Shown here: positions 6,857 to 15,504 of the stretch, one piece after another
Layout: each line of letters begins with the position of its first letter
Position numbering within the stretch: position 1 is the first letter of the stretch
Source: Clostridia bacterium
GTDB taxonomy: Bacteria > Bacillota > Clostridia > Oscillospirales > CAG-272
DNA length: 40,770 nt
Direction: 5' to 3'
Assembly: GCA_017454675.1 (NCBI GenBank)
Contig: JAFTCN010000041.1
Location: forward strand, 1-40,770
Program-made: the position numbers and the translations under genes
Notes under the pieces: generated by a model
Told to the model about the DNA's origin: nothing
The model's database searches: none
Seen by the model: only the letters and a program-made list of their open reading frames with translations

Positions 6857-7839
6857 GAGTTTACCGTCATGACCACCTTGCCGACGTTTTCGCCGCGGTA
6901 AAGGATGTTCTGCGCCTCCTCAGCCTGTTCGATCGGGAGCACGCGGTAAACGGTGGGACGGACCTCTCCCGACGTGACCTTCGGCCAGACGTCCCGCACA
7001 AGAGAGGCGAGTATCCGCGCCTTGACCTCGGGCGTGCGCGAGCGAAGCGTGCTGCCGATTATCCTCACGTTCCGCACGTATATATTCCGCAGATCCACCT
7101 CGGTCATATCCCCGGCGAGAGTGGCTATCATGATCCATCTTCCGCCGCGCTGCATATAGGGAAGGCACTCTCCCATCATCCTGCCGCCGAGGCAGTCGAT
7201 GGCAAGATCGACCGGATGTCCCTCCTCCAGTTCCTTTTTCAGCACGTCGGCGACGCGCTCCTTAGACTGATCTATGATCACGTCCGCGTGCAGATGGCCT
7301 ATCGACTTTGCGATCTCCTCCGACAGCACCGATGTGATGACTCTCGCTCCGAACGCCTTCGCCATCGGTATCACCACGCTGGCAAGTCCGCTGGCGCCGG
7401 CGTGCATAAGGAAGGTGTTTCCCGGCTTCAGTCCGCCCTCGATAAAGAGATTCAGATACGCCGTGGCAAAAGCCTCCGGCACCGCCGCCGCTTCAACGAC
7501 AGACAGTCCATCGGGCACCGGCATCATCATATCGTACCGCACGGCGGCGTATTCGGCGTATCCTCCGCCGCCCAGGAGAGCGCAGACGGAGTCGCCCGGC
7601 TTCCATCCGGATCTTTCGCGGGCTTCGGATCCCACCGAAACTATCTCCCCTGCTATCTCGAGTCCCATCCATTCGGGGCAGCCCGGAGGGGGCGGGTAGT
7701 TCCCCTCCCTCTGCATCAGGTCGGCGCGGTTGAGAGCCGCCGCCTTTATCTTCACAAGACATTCGTCAGGTTTGATCACCGGGTCCGCCACGTCGCTCCA
7801 GACAAGGCGGTTGTCCTTAGTTACAAGTATCGCTTTCAT
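6853..7839 (-). CDS. MDR-family NAD(P)H:quinone oxidoreductase-like protein
   Basis: Medium-chain dehydrogenase/reductase of the zinc-free quinone oxidoreductase branch (PIG3/zeta-crystallin-like). The N-terminal GroES-like domain shows KIKAAALNRADLMQREG and PPPPGCPEWMGLEIAGE. The Rossmann part shows HAGASGLASVVIPMAKAFGA, and VDLAIDCLGG and the C-terminal GENVGKVVM are present. No catalytic zinc cysteine cluster is visible. The start at ATG 7839 (MKAILVTKD) follows GAGGTGA; an upstream GTG at 7860 is less likely. It begins 17 nt after the GH5 gene and closes the tight operon. Its role with carbohydrate genes is unknown; reduction of a quinone or enone is the family activity. Confidence 0.88.
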   Translation of the reverse strand: MKAILVTKDNRLVWSDVADPVIKPDECLVKIKAAALNRADLMQREGNYPPPPGCPEWMGLEIAGEIVSVGSEARERSGWKPGDSVCALLGGGGYAEYAAVRYDMMMPVPDGLSVVEAAAVPEAFATAYLNLFIEGGLKPGNTFLMHAGASGLASVVIPMAKAFGARVITSVLSEEIAKSIGHLHADVIIDQSKERVADVLKKELEEGHPVDLAIDCLGGRMMGECLPYMQRGGRWIMIATLAGDMTEVDLRNIYVRNVRIIGSTLRSRTPEVKARILASLVRDVWPKVTSGEVRPTVYRVLPIEQAEEAQNILYRGENVGKVVMTVNS

Positions 7840-7856
7840 TTTACATTCACCTCGTA

Positions 7857-9668
7857 TCACCGGTGTCTCGGAGCCGAGAAATCAGCGGCTTTTATGACAC
7901 CGTCGGACGTCAGCAGATCGTAGAACCACTTTCCGCATGTCGTCAGGTCCTCCCTGTCCCAGGCGTCTGAGGGCTCGACACCCGGCAGGAATAGGATCCA
8001 CTGGGAAAGAGGAGCGGTCGCCGACGAGTAATTGTACCTGAAATAACAGAATCCCAGATCGTTTTCAAGATAAAAGTTTACGAATTTTGCCGTTTCGGCG
8101 AGATCGAAAAGAGTCTCGTCCCTGCCGTCGGTGAGGTTCGCCTTGATCGGGCTCATCTCTGTCGTGATGACGGTGAGCCCGGCTCCGACCGCGTCCCGCA
8201 GCTTCCAGCCGTATGACGTGACGCCCTTCTCGTCCCAGGGGTAGTTGTACGGATAGCAGTGAAAGGTGTAAGCCACGTTCCAGGCGTACCTGTTGTCGAT
8301 CGGATCGTCGATCGGGTCGTCCCCGGGAGTCGCGGAAGCCGAATAAGCCGACAGCGCGGTCGCGCTCTGGTTCGGGGAGCAGATTATCACATTGCGCGTA
8401 CCGGTATCCCTGATAAGCGCGATGATCTTCTCTTCGTACCGCTTTACACTGTGCTCTTCGCCGTTCGAGACTCCCCAGGTGTCGTTCGGCTCGTTGCAGA
8501 TCTCAAAGAGCACCCGCGGGTTCTGTCCGTATCTTTCCGCCATGATCCCGAAGAATTCGGCAGCCGAATCGAACGTCGCGTTCGGATTCTCGTTCAGGAC
8601 GCCCCAGTCGATTATTACGTACATTCCGAGAGACGAGGCGTTCCTGACGGCGGTGTCGACCAGTTCCAGCAGCTTCGACTTTTCGGCATCGCCCGACGCC
8701 TTGCCGGCTGTCGTGATATATCCGAGTCCGCTGGTGTTCGCGGTGAGCTGTACGGTCAGGCGCAGACAGTTGACTCCTGCTCCCGCCAGCCGCTTAAGAG
8801 AAACGACCGATACGAGAGTCGGGAAAGTGATGTAGCCGGGGTTTACCGACACGACGCCGCGGAGAACGATCAGGTTGCCGGCTGCATCGTAGAGACGGCC
8901 GTTCGCCGTTGTCAGCGCGGCGGTTGCGTCGGCCGAGGGACGGTATCCCTTTACTGTCATCACCGCCGATGTGCCGCTCTGAATCAGGTTGTAGCCGTCG
9001 GCGGGCTTTTCCGCCCTGAACGTATATTCGCCTCCGGCGTCGAGCCCGGTTATTTTCGCCGTCCAGTTCCCCTCTCCGCGGGAGAGAGTCCCGTAAGGCG
9101 GAGCTGCACCGTCCCAGACGGCGTCGTTCGCCGTGATCTTAACGTAATATGTCCCCGGGGCGCCCGTGCCGGCCGTCAGGACTCCCCGGACCGAGTCCGG
9201 TCTTTTTCCCGCCTCGTCGCCGCAGTCGCGCCATACGACGTTCAGGGCGGCGGAAGCCGACGTGTAGACGGGAGACGACGTGTCGCTCGGATAAAAACCG
9301 GCAGTCCGGCGCCAGTATGCGACGAGGAGCAGATCCGACGTCACGGGAGCTGAGAAATCGTATTTTTCGCCGGACGGCGTATACCATCCTTCAAATTCGT
9401 ACCCTTCGCGCCGCGGATCGATCCGCGGGACCTTTTTCCCCTCTTCGACGCTGCGGGGCGCGATATAGCTTCCGCCGGACGTTGCAAAAGTTATTCTGTA
9501 CATCGTTTTTTCGGGTGCGGGACCGCCGCCGGTATCCGCTGCCGTCGCCGCTTCGGTGCCTGACGTTGAATCATCCGGCACACCGGCGGGCGAGCAGGAT
9601 GCGAAAAAAAGCACCAGAGCCAGCGCGGCGGCCGGCAGGATCACCGACAGTACCGTTTTGCGCCTCAT
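7857..9668 (-). CDS. multidomain GH5 glycosidase lipoprotein
   Basis: Surface lipoprotein with a lipobox at FFASC (Cys25) and a low-complexity Thr/Ala linker. An InlB-type B-repeat unit follows at about residues 56-118 (ITFATSGGSYI...GYEFEGWYT...AYW). A CnaB-like immunoglobulin-type domain covers about 130-240 (VVWRDCGDEAGKRPDSV...NWTAKITGLDAGGEYTF...ADGYN). A GH5 catalytic domain covers about 255-590. The GH5 acid/base is Glu393 in FEICNEPN and the nucleophile is Glu504 in VITTEMSP, with YTFHCYPY between. Cellulase or mannanase-type endo-activity is likely; the exact substrate is not readable. It sits 6 nt after the small cadherin-like lipoprotein. The CnaB and B-repeat parts probably act as spacer or adhesion modules. 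Confidence 0.88.
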   Translation of the reverse strand: MRRKTVLSVILPAAALALVLFFASCSPAGVPDDSTSGTEAATAADTGGGPAPEKTMYRITFATSGGSYIAPRSVEEGKKVPRIDPRREGYEFEGWYTPSGEKYDFSAPVTSDLLLVAYWRRTAGFYPSDTSSPVYTSASAALNVVWRDCGDEAGKRPDSVRGVLTAGTGAPGTYYVKITANDAVWDGAAPPYGTLSRGEGNWTAKITGLDAGGEYTFRAEKPADGYNLIQSGTSAVMTVKGYRPSADATAALTTANGRLYDAAGNLIVLRGVVSVNPGYITFPTLVSVVSLKRLAGAGVNCLRLTVQLTANTSGLGYITTAGKASGDAEKSKLLELVDTAVRNASSLGMYVIIDWGVLNENPNATFDSAAEFFGIMAERYGQNPRVLFEICNEPNDTWGVSNGEEHSVKRYEEKIIALIRDTGTRNVIICSPNQSATALSAYSASATPGDDPIDDPIDNRYAWNVAYTFHCYPYNYPWDEKGVTSYGWKLRDAVGAGLTVITTEMSPIKANLTDGRDETLFDLAETAKFVNFYLENDLGFCYFRYNYSSATAPLSQWILFLPGVEPSDAWDREDLTTCGKWFYDLLTSDGVIKAADFSAPRHR

Positions 9669-9674
9669 CGTCGC

Positions 9675-10220
9675 TCAGCCGGGAAAATCCACTTCGTCTC
9701 CGGCTCCCTTATCGGTGACCGTGAACGGAGTCTCGGGGGTCGTCGGGATCCCGGGCGTGCCCTGGGAAGAGGTCCCGGGAGTCGTGGTGTCCTCGGGGAC
9801 GCTGGAGGTATCGACCGTCTCGATCTTCGTGATGACGAGCTTATAGGTATTCGTCTGTTCCCCGAGCGTCAGCCGGATCCAGAACCTGTTCTCGCCGGTC
9901 TCGAGTGTCACGGCAGTCGATCCGACTGGTTCGGTGCATCCCTCGTCGCGGAATATCGCCCAGGTGGCGCCGGCCGTTACTCTGATCTTGCCGTCGACCT
10001 CGAAAGTCTCGCTGCTTTCATCGGCGACCGTGAGCGTGCGGTCGTCCTTCGTGATCCCGGCGACCGCCAGGATCTCAGGTACGGGGTCAGTCTCCGGAAC
10101 CGGAGCCGTCGTATTCGACGGAGGCGGCGCGGTCTCGCTTCCGCTGCCCGGACCGCATCCGGTAAACGTCAGCGCAAGCAGCAGAGCGGCGGCAAGAGCC
10201 GTAATCATTCTTTTTTTCAT
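9675..10220 (-). CDS. small cadherin-like lipoprotein
   Basis: About 181 aa. It has a lipoprotein signal (MKKRMITALAAALLLALTF, lipobox TFTGC) and a Pro/Thr/Ser-rich linker. One beta-sandwich unit of the cadherin-like type (PF12733-like) follows at about residues 50-135 (TLTVADESSETFEV...TAGATWAIFRDEGC...TGENRFWIRL...TNTYKLVITK). A second Thr/Pro-rich tail ends in EVDFPG. Of three clustered starts (GTG 10229, ATG 10223, ATG 10220), ATG 10220 has the best spacing to GAGGTGA. It lies between the GLUG protein gene and the GH5 gene and is probably a surface accessory or binding module for the same substrate. It has no catalytic motif. Confidence 0.8.
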   Translation of the reverse strand: MKKRMITALAAALLLALTFTGCGPGSGSETAPPPSNTTAPVPETDPVPEILAVAGITKDDRTLTVADESSETFEVDGKIRVTAGATWAIFRDEGCTEPVGSTAVTLETGENRFWIRLTLGEQTNTYKLVITKIETVDTSSVPEDTTTPGTSSQGTPGIPTTPETPFTVTDKGAGDEVDFPG

Positions 10221-10238
10221 CATTATCACCTCATCCTC

Positions 10239-11786
10239 TCAGCGGCAGTCGCAGAAGCAGGCAGCATATCCGTTGATGAACACCGCCACCGAAGTCCGGC
10301 CGTACGCCGGGGACGACGGACCGGTCCCGGTAAACGGCGTCGCGACGAAGATCGCGCATCCCTCCTCGGGAATCCCCCTGAACGAAAGGGCGAAAAGGTG
10401 TCCTCCTCCGAGCGACGTCGCGGTCATCGTTGCCGCGCCCCCGCGCTCCTCGAGGACCCCGAATATCTGCGTGCAGTACATATTGCCGAGATCCAGTCTG
10501 CCGCCGGAAGTCATGACGCTGATATTGAACCCGGCGTATTTCGCCTGGCCGATGTCCCTGACGGCGGCGACGAGTCTCGCTCCGCGTTTTCCGTCCGCCG
10601 TGTACTCCTGCGCCGCGGCGGTATAGACCGACTGGGTACCGGATACCTCGGTCAGAGGTTTGAACAGCGCGGAGAGTGCCGCGGCGTCGGCGTCGGTCCC
10701 GAGCAGCGCATAAGGAGCGGATTCAGCGCCGTCGTAGCCCGCCGAGACGTCGAATTTCGATTCGCCCGGGGCGGACGCCACCGGAGCAAGGTCGCTCTGG
10801 GTATAGCAGTCGGCGAAAAGAGCCGTCGAGGGATCCACCTGAGCGGTACCGCCCTGGTCCTTCTTCTCGAGATAGCAGAGGCCGGCGGATTTCCCGGCGG
10901 TCTCGCAGTTGACGGTTCCCAGGAAAATCGTGTTTCTGAGCTCGCAGTTACCGCAGAGACGGCCGACAATACCGCCGCAGTCGGTGGCCGCGGTTATATC
11001 GGCGTCGCAGACGCAGTTCGTGATCACGGCCGTCTTCTTGTTCCTCACAAGTCCGATCAGTCCGCCGACAGCGTCCTTACCGCGGATCGCACCGGTGAAG
11101 GAGCAGTTTTTATATTCGTTTTTCCCCGAGGCGCTGGCCGCGCAGCCCACAAGAGCTCCGAGGTATGAACTTTCGGCTATGTCCCCCAGAAGATAGCTGT
11201 TGGTCACGACGATTCCCGACATAATGTTGTCGCCCCAGGACTGGGAGGCGACTATACCCGCCCACGACGGGTTCGGTTCGCCCTCCTTGTAAAGCTCGAT
11301 ATAGCAGTCCGACAGCTTCAGGTCGCGGATAGTGGAGTTTTTGATCACTCCGAACAATCCCACATTCTGTGCGTTGCTTCTGATGCAGATGCCGAAGATC
11401 GTGTGTCCCAGACCGTCAAAAACGCCCTGGAACGGGTTCGACGTTCCGGGACCGATGGGGTTCCACCCGGTCAGCCGCGTCCCCGGCGCGGCAGTGAATC
11501 CGAATGCGTCGGCCTCGCCCTCGTTCCAGACGATGTCGGCTCCGAGCCTTACCGTCTTGCCGGCAAAGCTGTTGGTCTTCGCGAGTTCGGCAAAGAAGGC
11601 GAGTTCCCCCTTTGTAGAGATCGTGTATTCCGGAGCCGCAGCGTCGTACCACTGTTTGTCGGCGTCGGTGATCTCGTACTCGACCGTTTCGGCATCGGCG
11701 GAAAATGCGCCGAGCGGGCAGGCAAGCAGGATCAGCACGGCAGCCGTCAGGGCGGCGGCCGTTCTCAGTAAAACGGATCTTCTCAT
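10239..11786 (-). CDS. secreted GLUG-repeat beta-helix protein
   Basis: A signal peptide (MRRSVLLRTAAALTAAVLILLA, cleavage near AFSADA) is followed by a start module: ADKQWYDAAAPEY and TISTKGELAFFAELA, then GWNPIG and NPFQGVFDGLGHTI. GLUG-type repeats follow (NVGLFGVIKNSTIRDL, YLGALVGCAAS, AVGGLIGLVRNK, CGGIVGRLCG), which fold as a right-handed beta-helix in related proteins. The C-terminal third (from about residue 370) is a separate domain ending in CFCDCR, without a membrane anchor. Such proteins are usually surface adhesins or glycan binders; no enzyme motif is seen. The same opening module occurs in the second GLUG protein at 16390-17958, whose promoter shares an operator with this operon. 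Confidence 0.82.
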   Translation of the reverse strand: MRRSVLLRTAAALTAAVLILLACPLGAFSADAETVEYEITDADKQWYDAAAPEYTISTKGELAFFAELAKTNSFAGKTVRLGADIVWNEGEADAFGFTAAPGTRLTGWNPIGPGTSNPFQGVFDGLGHTIFGICIRSNAQNVGLFGVIKNSTIRDLKLSDCYIELYKEGEPNPSWAGIVASQSWGDNIMSGIVVTNSYLLGDIAESSYLGALVGCAASASGKNEYKNCSFTGAIRGKDAVGGLIGLVRNKKTAVITNCVCDADITAATDCGGIVGRLCGNCELRNTIFLGTVNCETAGKSAGLCYLEKKDQGGTAQVDPSTALFADCYTQSDLAPVASAPGESKFDVSAGYDGAESAPYALLGTDADAAALSALFKPLTEVSGTQSVYTAAAQEYTADGKRGARLVAAVRDIGQAKYAGFNISVMTSGGRLDLGNMYCTQIFGVLEERGGAATMTATSLGGGHLFALSFRGIPEEGCAIFVATPFTGTGPSSPAYGRTSVAVFINGYAACFCDCR

Positions 11787-11815
11787 TATTTTTCCGGTCT
11801 CCTTCCGTCAAAAGA

Positions 11816-12841
11816 TCATATGCTTACCGGCGTCTTCCAGTCGTTTCCGGCGCCGCAGCAGTACATTATTATCCTGTGAAGATTCAGCTCGTATTCGAAG
11901 GAATACGGGTTTTCCTTTTCTCCTCTTACCATCGCCGCGAAATCATACAGGAGGTCGTCATACCTCGCGGTGCCTGAGAGGTCCTTCGGAAAATCCAGCT
12001 GACGTCTGCAGTCGCGGTATGTCCTGGAATCGCGCTTCAGCGTCAGGTATGCCTTCATCGGGCATTCCAGAGGCATGATCTCGTAGGTGCCCTCGCTTCC
12101 GCATACGACGAGCTGGCGTCTGCCGTAACCGTTGACCTCGGTCGATGCCGCCTCTACTATCGACACCCCGTGCGGATACTCGAAGGCAGCGAGAGCAAAG
12201 TCCTGACAGTCCACTCCGTCGAACCCGGTGCGCTTGATATAAGCGTGTATATCGTCCGGCATACCCATGATATTGCAGACAAGATCCGCCATATGGCATC
12301 CCAGATAAAACATGATCCCGCCGGGAAGTCTGCTTATCCACCTGCGCTTTTCGGGATCGTGACAGGTGTTCATCACGGCGCAGACCTGATATATCTCTCC
12401 CAGTTCGCCGGAGGCTATCCTGCGCTTGCAGTCGAGGAAAGCGGGATTGTAACGGTACATATAAGCGGTCTGCAGACGCGCGCCGGTCCTGCGGCACGTC
12501 CTTAGCAGCGCGGCAAATTCGTCCACGCTGCCGCCCGCCGGTTTGTCCATGTGGATGTGTATACCGTTTTCCGCCCAGAACACAGAGTCGCGGACGAGAT
12601 CGAGGTCGTAACTCTCCACCAGAACGGCGTCGATCCCCTCCTCGAGCAGCTGATCGCGCGTCATAAACCTCACCGAAGAATACGGTTCCCTGCCGCGCAG
12701 TTCCGCCTCGCGTTCGGGGCTTTCCGCAACGCAGCCGACCACCTCGAACAGTTCCGGGTGCGAGAGAGCGCATCCGAGCTTTGCGGCGCTGTGGTCGTGC
12801 CCCGTCATATAATGCCCGAGTCTGATTCTTTTACCGTTCAT
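11816..12841 (-). CDS. Gfo/Idh/MocA family NAD(P)-dependent oxidoreductase
   Basis: About 341 aa. The N-terminal nucleotide-binding fold begins IRLGHYMTGHDHSAAKLG, lacking a textbook GxGxxG. The family MDKPAGGS motif (variant of EKP) follows, then the alpha/beta C-terminal domain with TAYMYRYNPAF, LPGGIMFYLGCHMADLV and a YSFEYELNLHR tail. Members oxidise or rearrange sugars, sugar acids or inositols. The start ATG 12841 overlaps the stop of the upstream MDR gene as ATGA, so translation is coupled; an upstream extension to 12919 would run through that gene and is rejected. Pairing with an MDR dehydrogenase and a solute-binding protein suggests intracellular sugar oxidation. The substrate is unknown. 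Confidence 0.9.
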   Translation of the reverse strand: MNGKRIRLGHYMTGHDHSAAKLGCALSHPELFEVVGCVAESPEREAELRGREPYSSVRFMTRDQLLEEGIDAVLVESYDLDLVRDSVFWAENGIHIHMDKPAGGSVDEFAALLRTCRRTGARLQTAYMYRYNPAFLDCKRRIASGELGEIYQVCAVMNTCHDPEKRRWISRLPGGIMFYLGCHMADLVCNIMGMPDDIHAYIKRTGFDGVDCQDFALAAFEYPHGVSIVEAASTEVNGYGRRQLVVCGSEGTYEIMPLECPMKAYLTLKRDSRTYRDCRRQLDFPKDLSGTARYDDLLYDFAAMVRGEKENPYSFEYELNLHRIIMYCCGAGNDWKTPVSI

Positions 12842-13863
12842 TTCAGCATATCCCAGTCGAACAGCACGCCGGACGGGAAGTTCGGGTCGGCGGCGAGCCT
12901 GCCGAAGACCTCCGGACACTCCTCCGGAGAGTGTTTCTCAGAGACGAGCGACTTCATGTCTATCCTGCCGAGCGACTGCAGCCGCATCTGGGCGAGGAGG
13001 TCGTCACGGTAGGTCCAGCATCCGGGATAGGAATCGTGGACCGGACGCGCGAAATTGTGAGCGCCTATGAGCTGAACTCCGGGGAAATGAACATCATGGT
13101 AGAGATCCATGATGTCCGGCGTCCTGGTGCATCCGAGAAGGGCGACCCTTCCCATCGGCGCACAGCAGCGCAGAGCGCTGTTGAGGGCTTTGTAGCTGCC
13201 GGTCGCCTCTATGGTGACGTCGACGCCTTTTCCGCCCGTGAGCGCCTTCATACGCGCCTCATAATCGCCCTCCGCCGGATCCACGACGAAATCTGCTCCG
13301 TATTTCTTCGCCTTTTCCCTGCAGTCCGGATTGAGATCGACACCTATGACCGGCGTCGCTCCCGCCGCCCTGGCTAACTGGACCGCCAGTATCCCGAGTA
13401 TACCGAGTCCGACAACCGAAACGCTCTCGCCGAGTTCAAGCCGCGTCTTTCTTATTGCGTTCTCGGGAAAGCAGCCGATGACCATAAGCGCGGCTTCCTC
13501 GTCCGTCAGCGACTCCGGTGTGATCGGAACGGCTTTTTCCTCCGGGATAACATTGTATTCGCAGTGTTTGCCGAAATAAATGATCACCCTTTGCCCCGGC
13601 TTCACTCCCGAGACGCCTCTGCCCGTTTTGGTGACCGTCCCGACTCCGCAGTATCCGACCTTCCGCGGGAAGTTGCCGTTGCAGAGTCTCCGTACTCCGG
13701 ATATGTTGACCTCTCCGACAAGGTTCGCCCTCTCGGTACCGCTGCTGATGGCGGTGTATTTCGTTTTTACTCTCACCTCTCCGGGCTTCAGCTCATCCGG
13801 GATATCGTATTCGAGAAGCTCGGCTTTACCCGGCGCGGTGAAAACGATCTGTCTGTTTTTCAT
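12838..13863 (-). CDS. zinc-type alcohol/polyol dehydrogenase of the MDR family
   Basis: The GroES-like domain shows VKTKYTAISSGTERANLVG and RKVGYCGVGTV...GVKPGQRVI; the Rossmann domain shows VVGLGILGILAVQLARAAGATPVIGVDLN and VDVTIEATGS. This branch, often annotated as zinc-binding alcohol dehydrogenase next to Gfo/Idh genes, lacks the four-cysteine structural zinc loop of classical enzymes. The likely reaction is NAD-linked oxidation of a sugar or polyol hydroxyl. It starts 3 nt after the binding protein's stop, with GAGGA inside the preceding codons as ribosome binding site, and overlaps the Gfo/Idh gene by 4 nt. Confidence 0.88.
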   Translation of the reverse strand: MKNRQIVFTAPGKAELLEYDIPDELKPGEVRVKTKYTAISSGTERANLVGEVNISGVRRLCNGNFPRKVGYCGVGTVTKTGRGVSGVKPGQRVIIYFGKHCEYNVIPEEKAVPITPESLTDEEAALMVIGCFPENAIRKTRLELGESVSVVGLGILGILAVQLARAAGATPVIGVDLNPDCREKAKKYGADFVVDPAEGDYEARMKALTGGKGVDVTIEATGSYKALNSALRCCAPMGRVALLGCTRTPDIMDLYHDVHFPGVQLIGAHNFARPVHDSYPGCWTYRDDLLAQMRLQSLGRIDMKSLVSEKHSPEECPEVFGRLAADPNFPSGVLFDWDMLK

Positions 13864-13866
13864 TCC

Positions 13867-15363
13867 TCATTCCTCGTATTCCTGCATATAGCTTTCAAGA
13901 GTCTTGCGCAGCTGACTGACCTTGCCTTTCCAGACCGAGACCGGCTGGGCGTAGAATCCGCTGTCGGCGGTATTCGCCAGCGTCATTGCCGTAAGGCCGA
14001 TACCGTTCCCGACGGTGCCGAACAGCTCGTTTGAAGTCATCCTGAGCCTGGCACGTATAAGATCGAGCATCTCAACGTTCTTGTCGACGTTGTTGTACTG
14101 GAATTTCAGGGAAACGTCGTAATACTCGGGTATGATCGTCTCGCGCCCGTACCATCCCAGAAACTCCGCGACTTTGCCGGACAGATCGTCCGACTTTACA
14201 TTGGCGGGGAAGAATACCGCGTCGAACGCCGACATGTTCGCACTTATATAATCGCTCTGATTGAAATCGAACATCGGCATGGGGAGCATCGCGTACTGGC
14301 TCTCCATCTCGGTGAGCTTCTGAGCCGTATACACCAGGAACGACAGGAACAGGCACCTGTTGTCCGCGAAGGGCTTGATGCCGCCGTTGTCCCCGAGTAT
14401 CGAACCGAAATAGAAAACGTTGTTCTGCCGGCTCGCTCTGTAAAGCTTGTCGACAAACGTCAGGGCTTTGTCGTCGAGAGCCTCGACCCAGTTGTAGTTT
14501 CCGGCATCGTCCTTCGAAATAAGGTTCACGTCCGCGCAGCTCCACATGACCCGCGAGCCGATCCCGACGTTCGCCCAGCCGAAAATGTCCTTGTCGGGAG
14601 ATATGGCGAGATCGCCGTCCTCGTCGTGAGCAACCGCTTTGGTGAGTTCGAGGAATTTGTCGACCGTCCACTCGCGGTCCTTGACGAGTTTGTAGTAATC
14701 AACGCCGAGACGGTACGTCTCACTGACTTCGAGATTGGCGAAAACGCAGCCCATATAACCGTACGTGCTCCTGTTTATGTCGCCGACAAGACAGATCAGC
14801 TTTCCCGCGACCGACGCGTCATCGGCGATCTGACTGACCCACCATTCATGAGAAAGGTCGATCGACTCCATCTCGTTAACGTTGCGGTATATGCCCACGA
14901 GGCCGCCCATTATCCCGGTGTTCAGCCCCATATTGACGAGATCGAACGAGGATTCCGAATTCGATGCTACATCGTTGTAGATCATATCCGGCATCTTGCT
15001 GTTCCACTGCCCCGGCTCGAGACGGAACTCGAATTTTATACCCAGATACTCTTCAGCGGCGAGAAGACGCGCGTACGTTGCGTCGTTGAGGCGGTTGCCG
15101 TTGGTCGTCTCGGCGTAAAGATCCTCCGGGAGATCCGACGCGTTGTTCTGAAGGATGACGAACTTCATGCCTCCGTTGTCCTCAGACGCGAATCCGAGCA
15201 TCTGCTCCTTCGCTTTTCCGCCCGTCCCGTCGGGGTCGTTCGCCCCGTCGGTGACGGCGTACGGTGTCGTCACGTCTCCTTTTCCATGACCCGCACATCC
15301 GGAAAGAAACAGCAGTCCGGAGAGCATTGACAGGGCAAGTATGAATGACAGTTTAGATTTCAT
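13867..15363 (-). CDS. extracellular solute-binding lipoprotein (sugar ABC type)
   Basis: 498 aa with a lipoprotein signal (MKSKLSFILALSMLSGLLFL, lipobox LSGC, Cys23). A family 1-like periplasmic-binding fold follows: FVILQNNASDLPEDLYAET, then GNRLNDATYARLLAAEEYLG, FDLVNMGLN, WTVDKFLELTKAVAHDEDGD, and the late PMPMFDFNQSDY and FFPANVKS segments. This is the type that captures oligosaccharides for ABC importers. No permease or ATPase gene is present in the window, so it is an orphan that presumably docks on a transporter encoded elsewhere, or acts as a sensor. It is first in the leftward operon, divergent from the AraC regulator across a 141-bp control region. Confidence 0.87.
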   Translation of the reverse strand: MKSKLSFILALSMLSGLLFLSGCAGHGKGDVTTPYAVTDGANDPDGTGGKAKEQMLGFASEDNGGMKFVILQNNASDLPEDLYAETTNGNRLNDATYARLLAAEEYLGIKFEFRLEPGQWNSKMPDMIYNDVASNSESSFDLVNMGLNTGIMGGLVGIYRNVNEMESIDLSHEWWVSQIADDASVAGKLICLVGDINRSTYGYMGCVFANLEVSETYRLGVDYYKLVKDREWTVDKFLELTKAVAHDEDGDLAISPDKDIFGWANVGIGSRVMWSCADVNLISKDDAGNYNWVEALDDKALTFVDKLYRASRQNNVFYFGSILGDNGGIKPFADNRCLFLSFLVYTAQKLTEMESQYAMLPMPMFDFNQSDYISANMSAFDAVFFPANVKSDDLSGKVAEFLGWYGRETIIPEYYDVSLKFQYNNVDKNVEMLDLIRARLRMTSNELFGTVGNGIGLTAMTLANTADSGFYAQPVSVWKGKVSQLRKTLESYMQEYEE

Positions 15364-15404
15364 ATCTCAGCGATCCTTTCGTAAGACTTTAACTGTGCGA
15401 TTAT

Positions 15405-15410
15405 ATTATA
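15405..15410 (-). promoter_or_regulatory. leftward -10 box of the binding-protein operon
   Basis: TATAAT on the minus strand. The -35 position (TTTTCC, 17 nt upstream) is poor, as expected for an activator-dependent promoter. The shared 17-bp element begins 44 bp upstream of it. Confidence 0.55.
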
Positions 15411-15415
15411 AACTC

Positions 15416-15444
15416 TTGATTTTCAGCGGAAAATGTGATATACT
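15416..15444 (+). promoter_or_regulatory. rightward promoter of the AraC regulator
   Basis: TTGATT (15416-15421), a 17-nt spacer, then TATACT (15439-15444). It lies back-to-back with the leftward operon promoter, and the 17-bp element (15455-15471) falls just downstream of the likely start site. That position would allow autorepression. Confidence 0.6.
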
Positions 15445-15454
15445 GTTTTAAAAG

Positions 15455-15471
15455 GCAACTATTCTGCTGTT
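15455..15471 (+). promoter_or_regulatory. shared 17-bp operator candidate, copy 1
   Basis: GCAACTATTCTGCTGTT, identical to 18053-18069 and in the same orientation. An AGCGGAAAA word precedes it in both places. Spacing to the leftward -10 box is 44 bp here and 43 bp at the other copy. AraC-family activators commonly bind at this distance. Confidence 0.6.
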
Positions 15472-15504
15472 GTACGTCCTAAAACGACATTACTGAGGCA
15501 TTCT

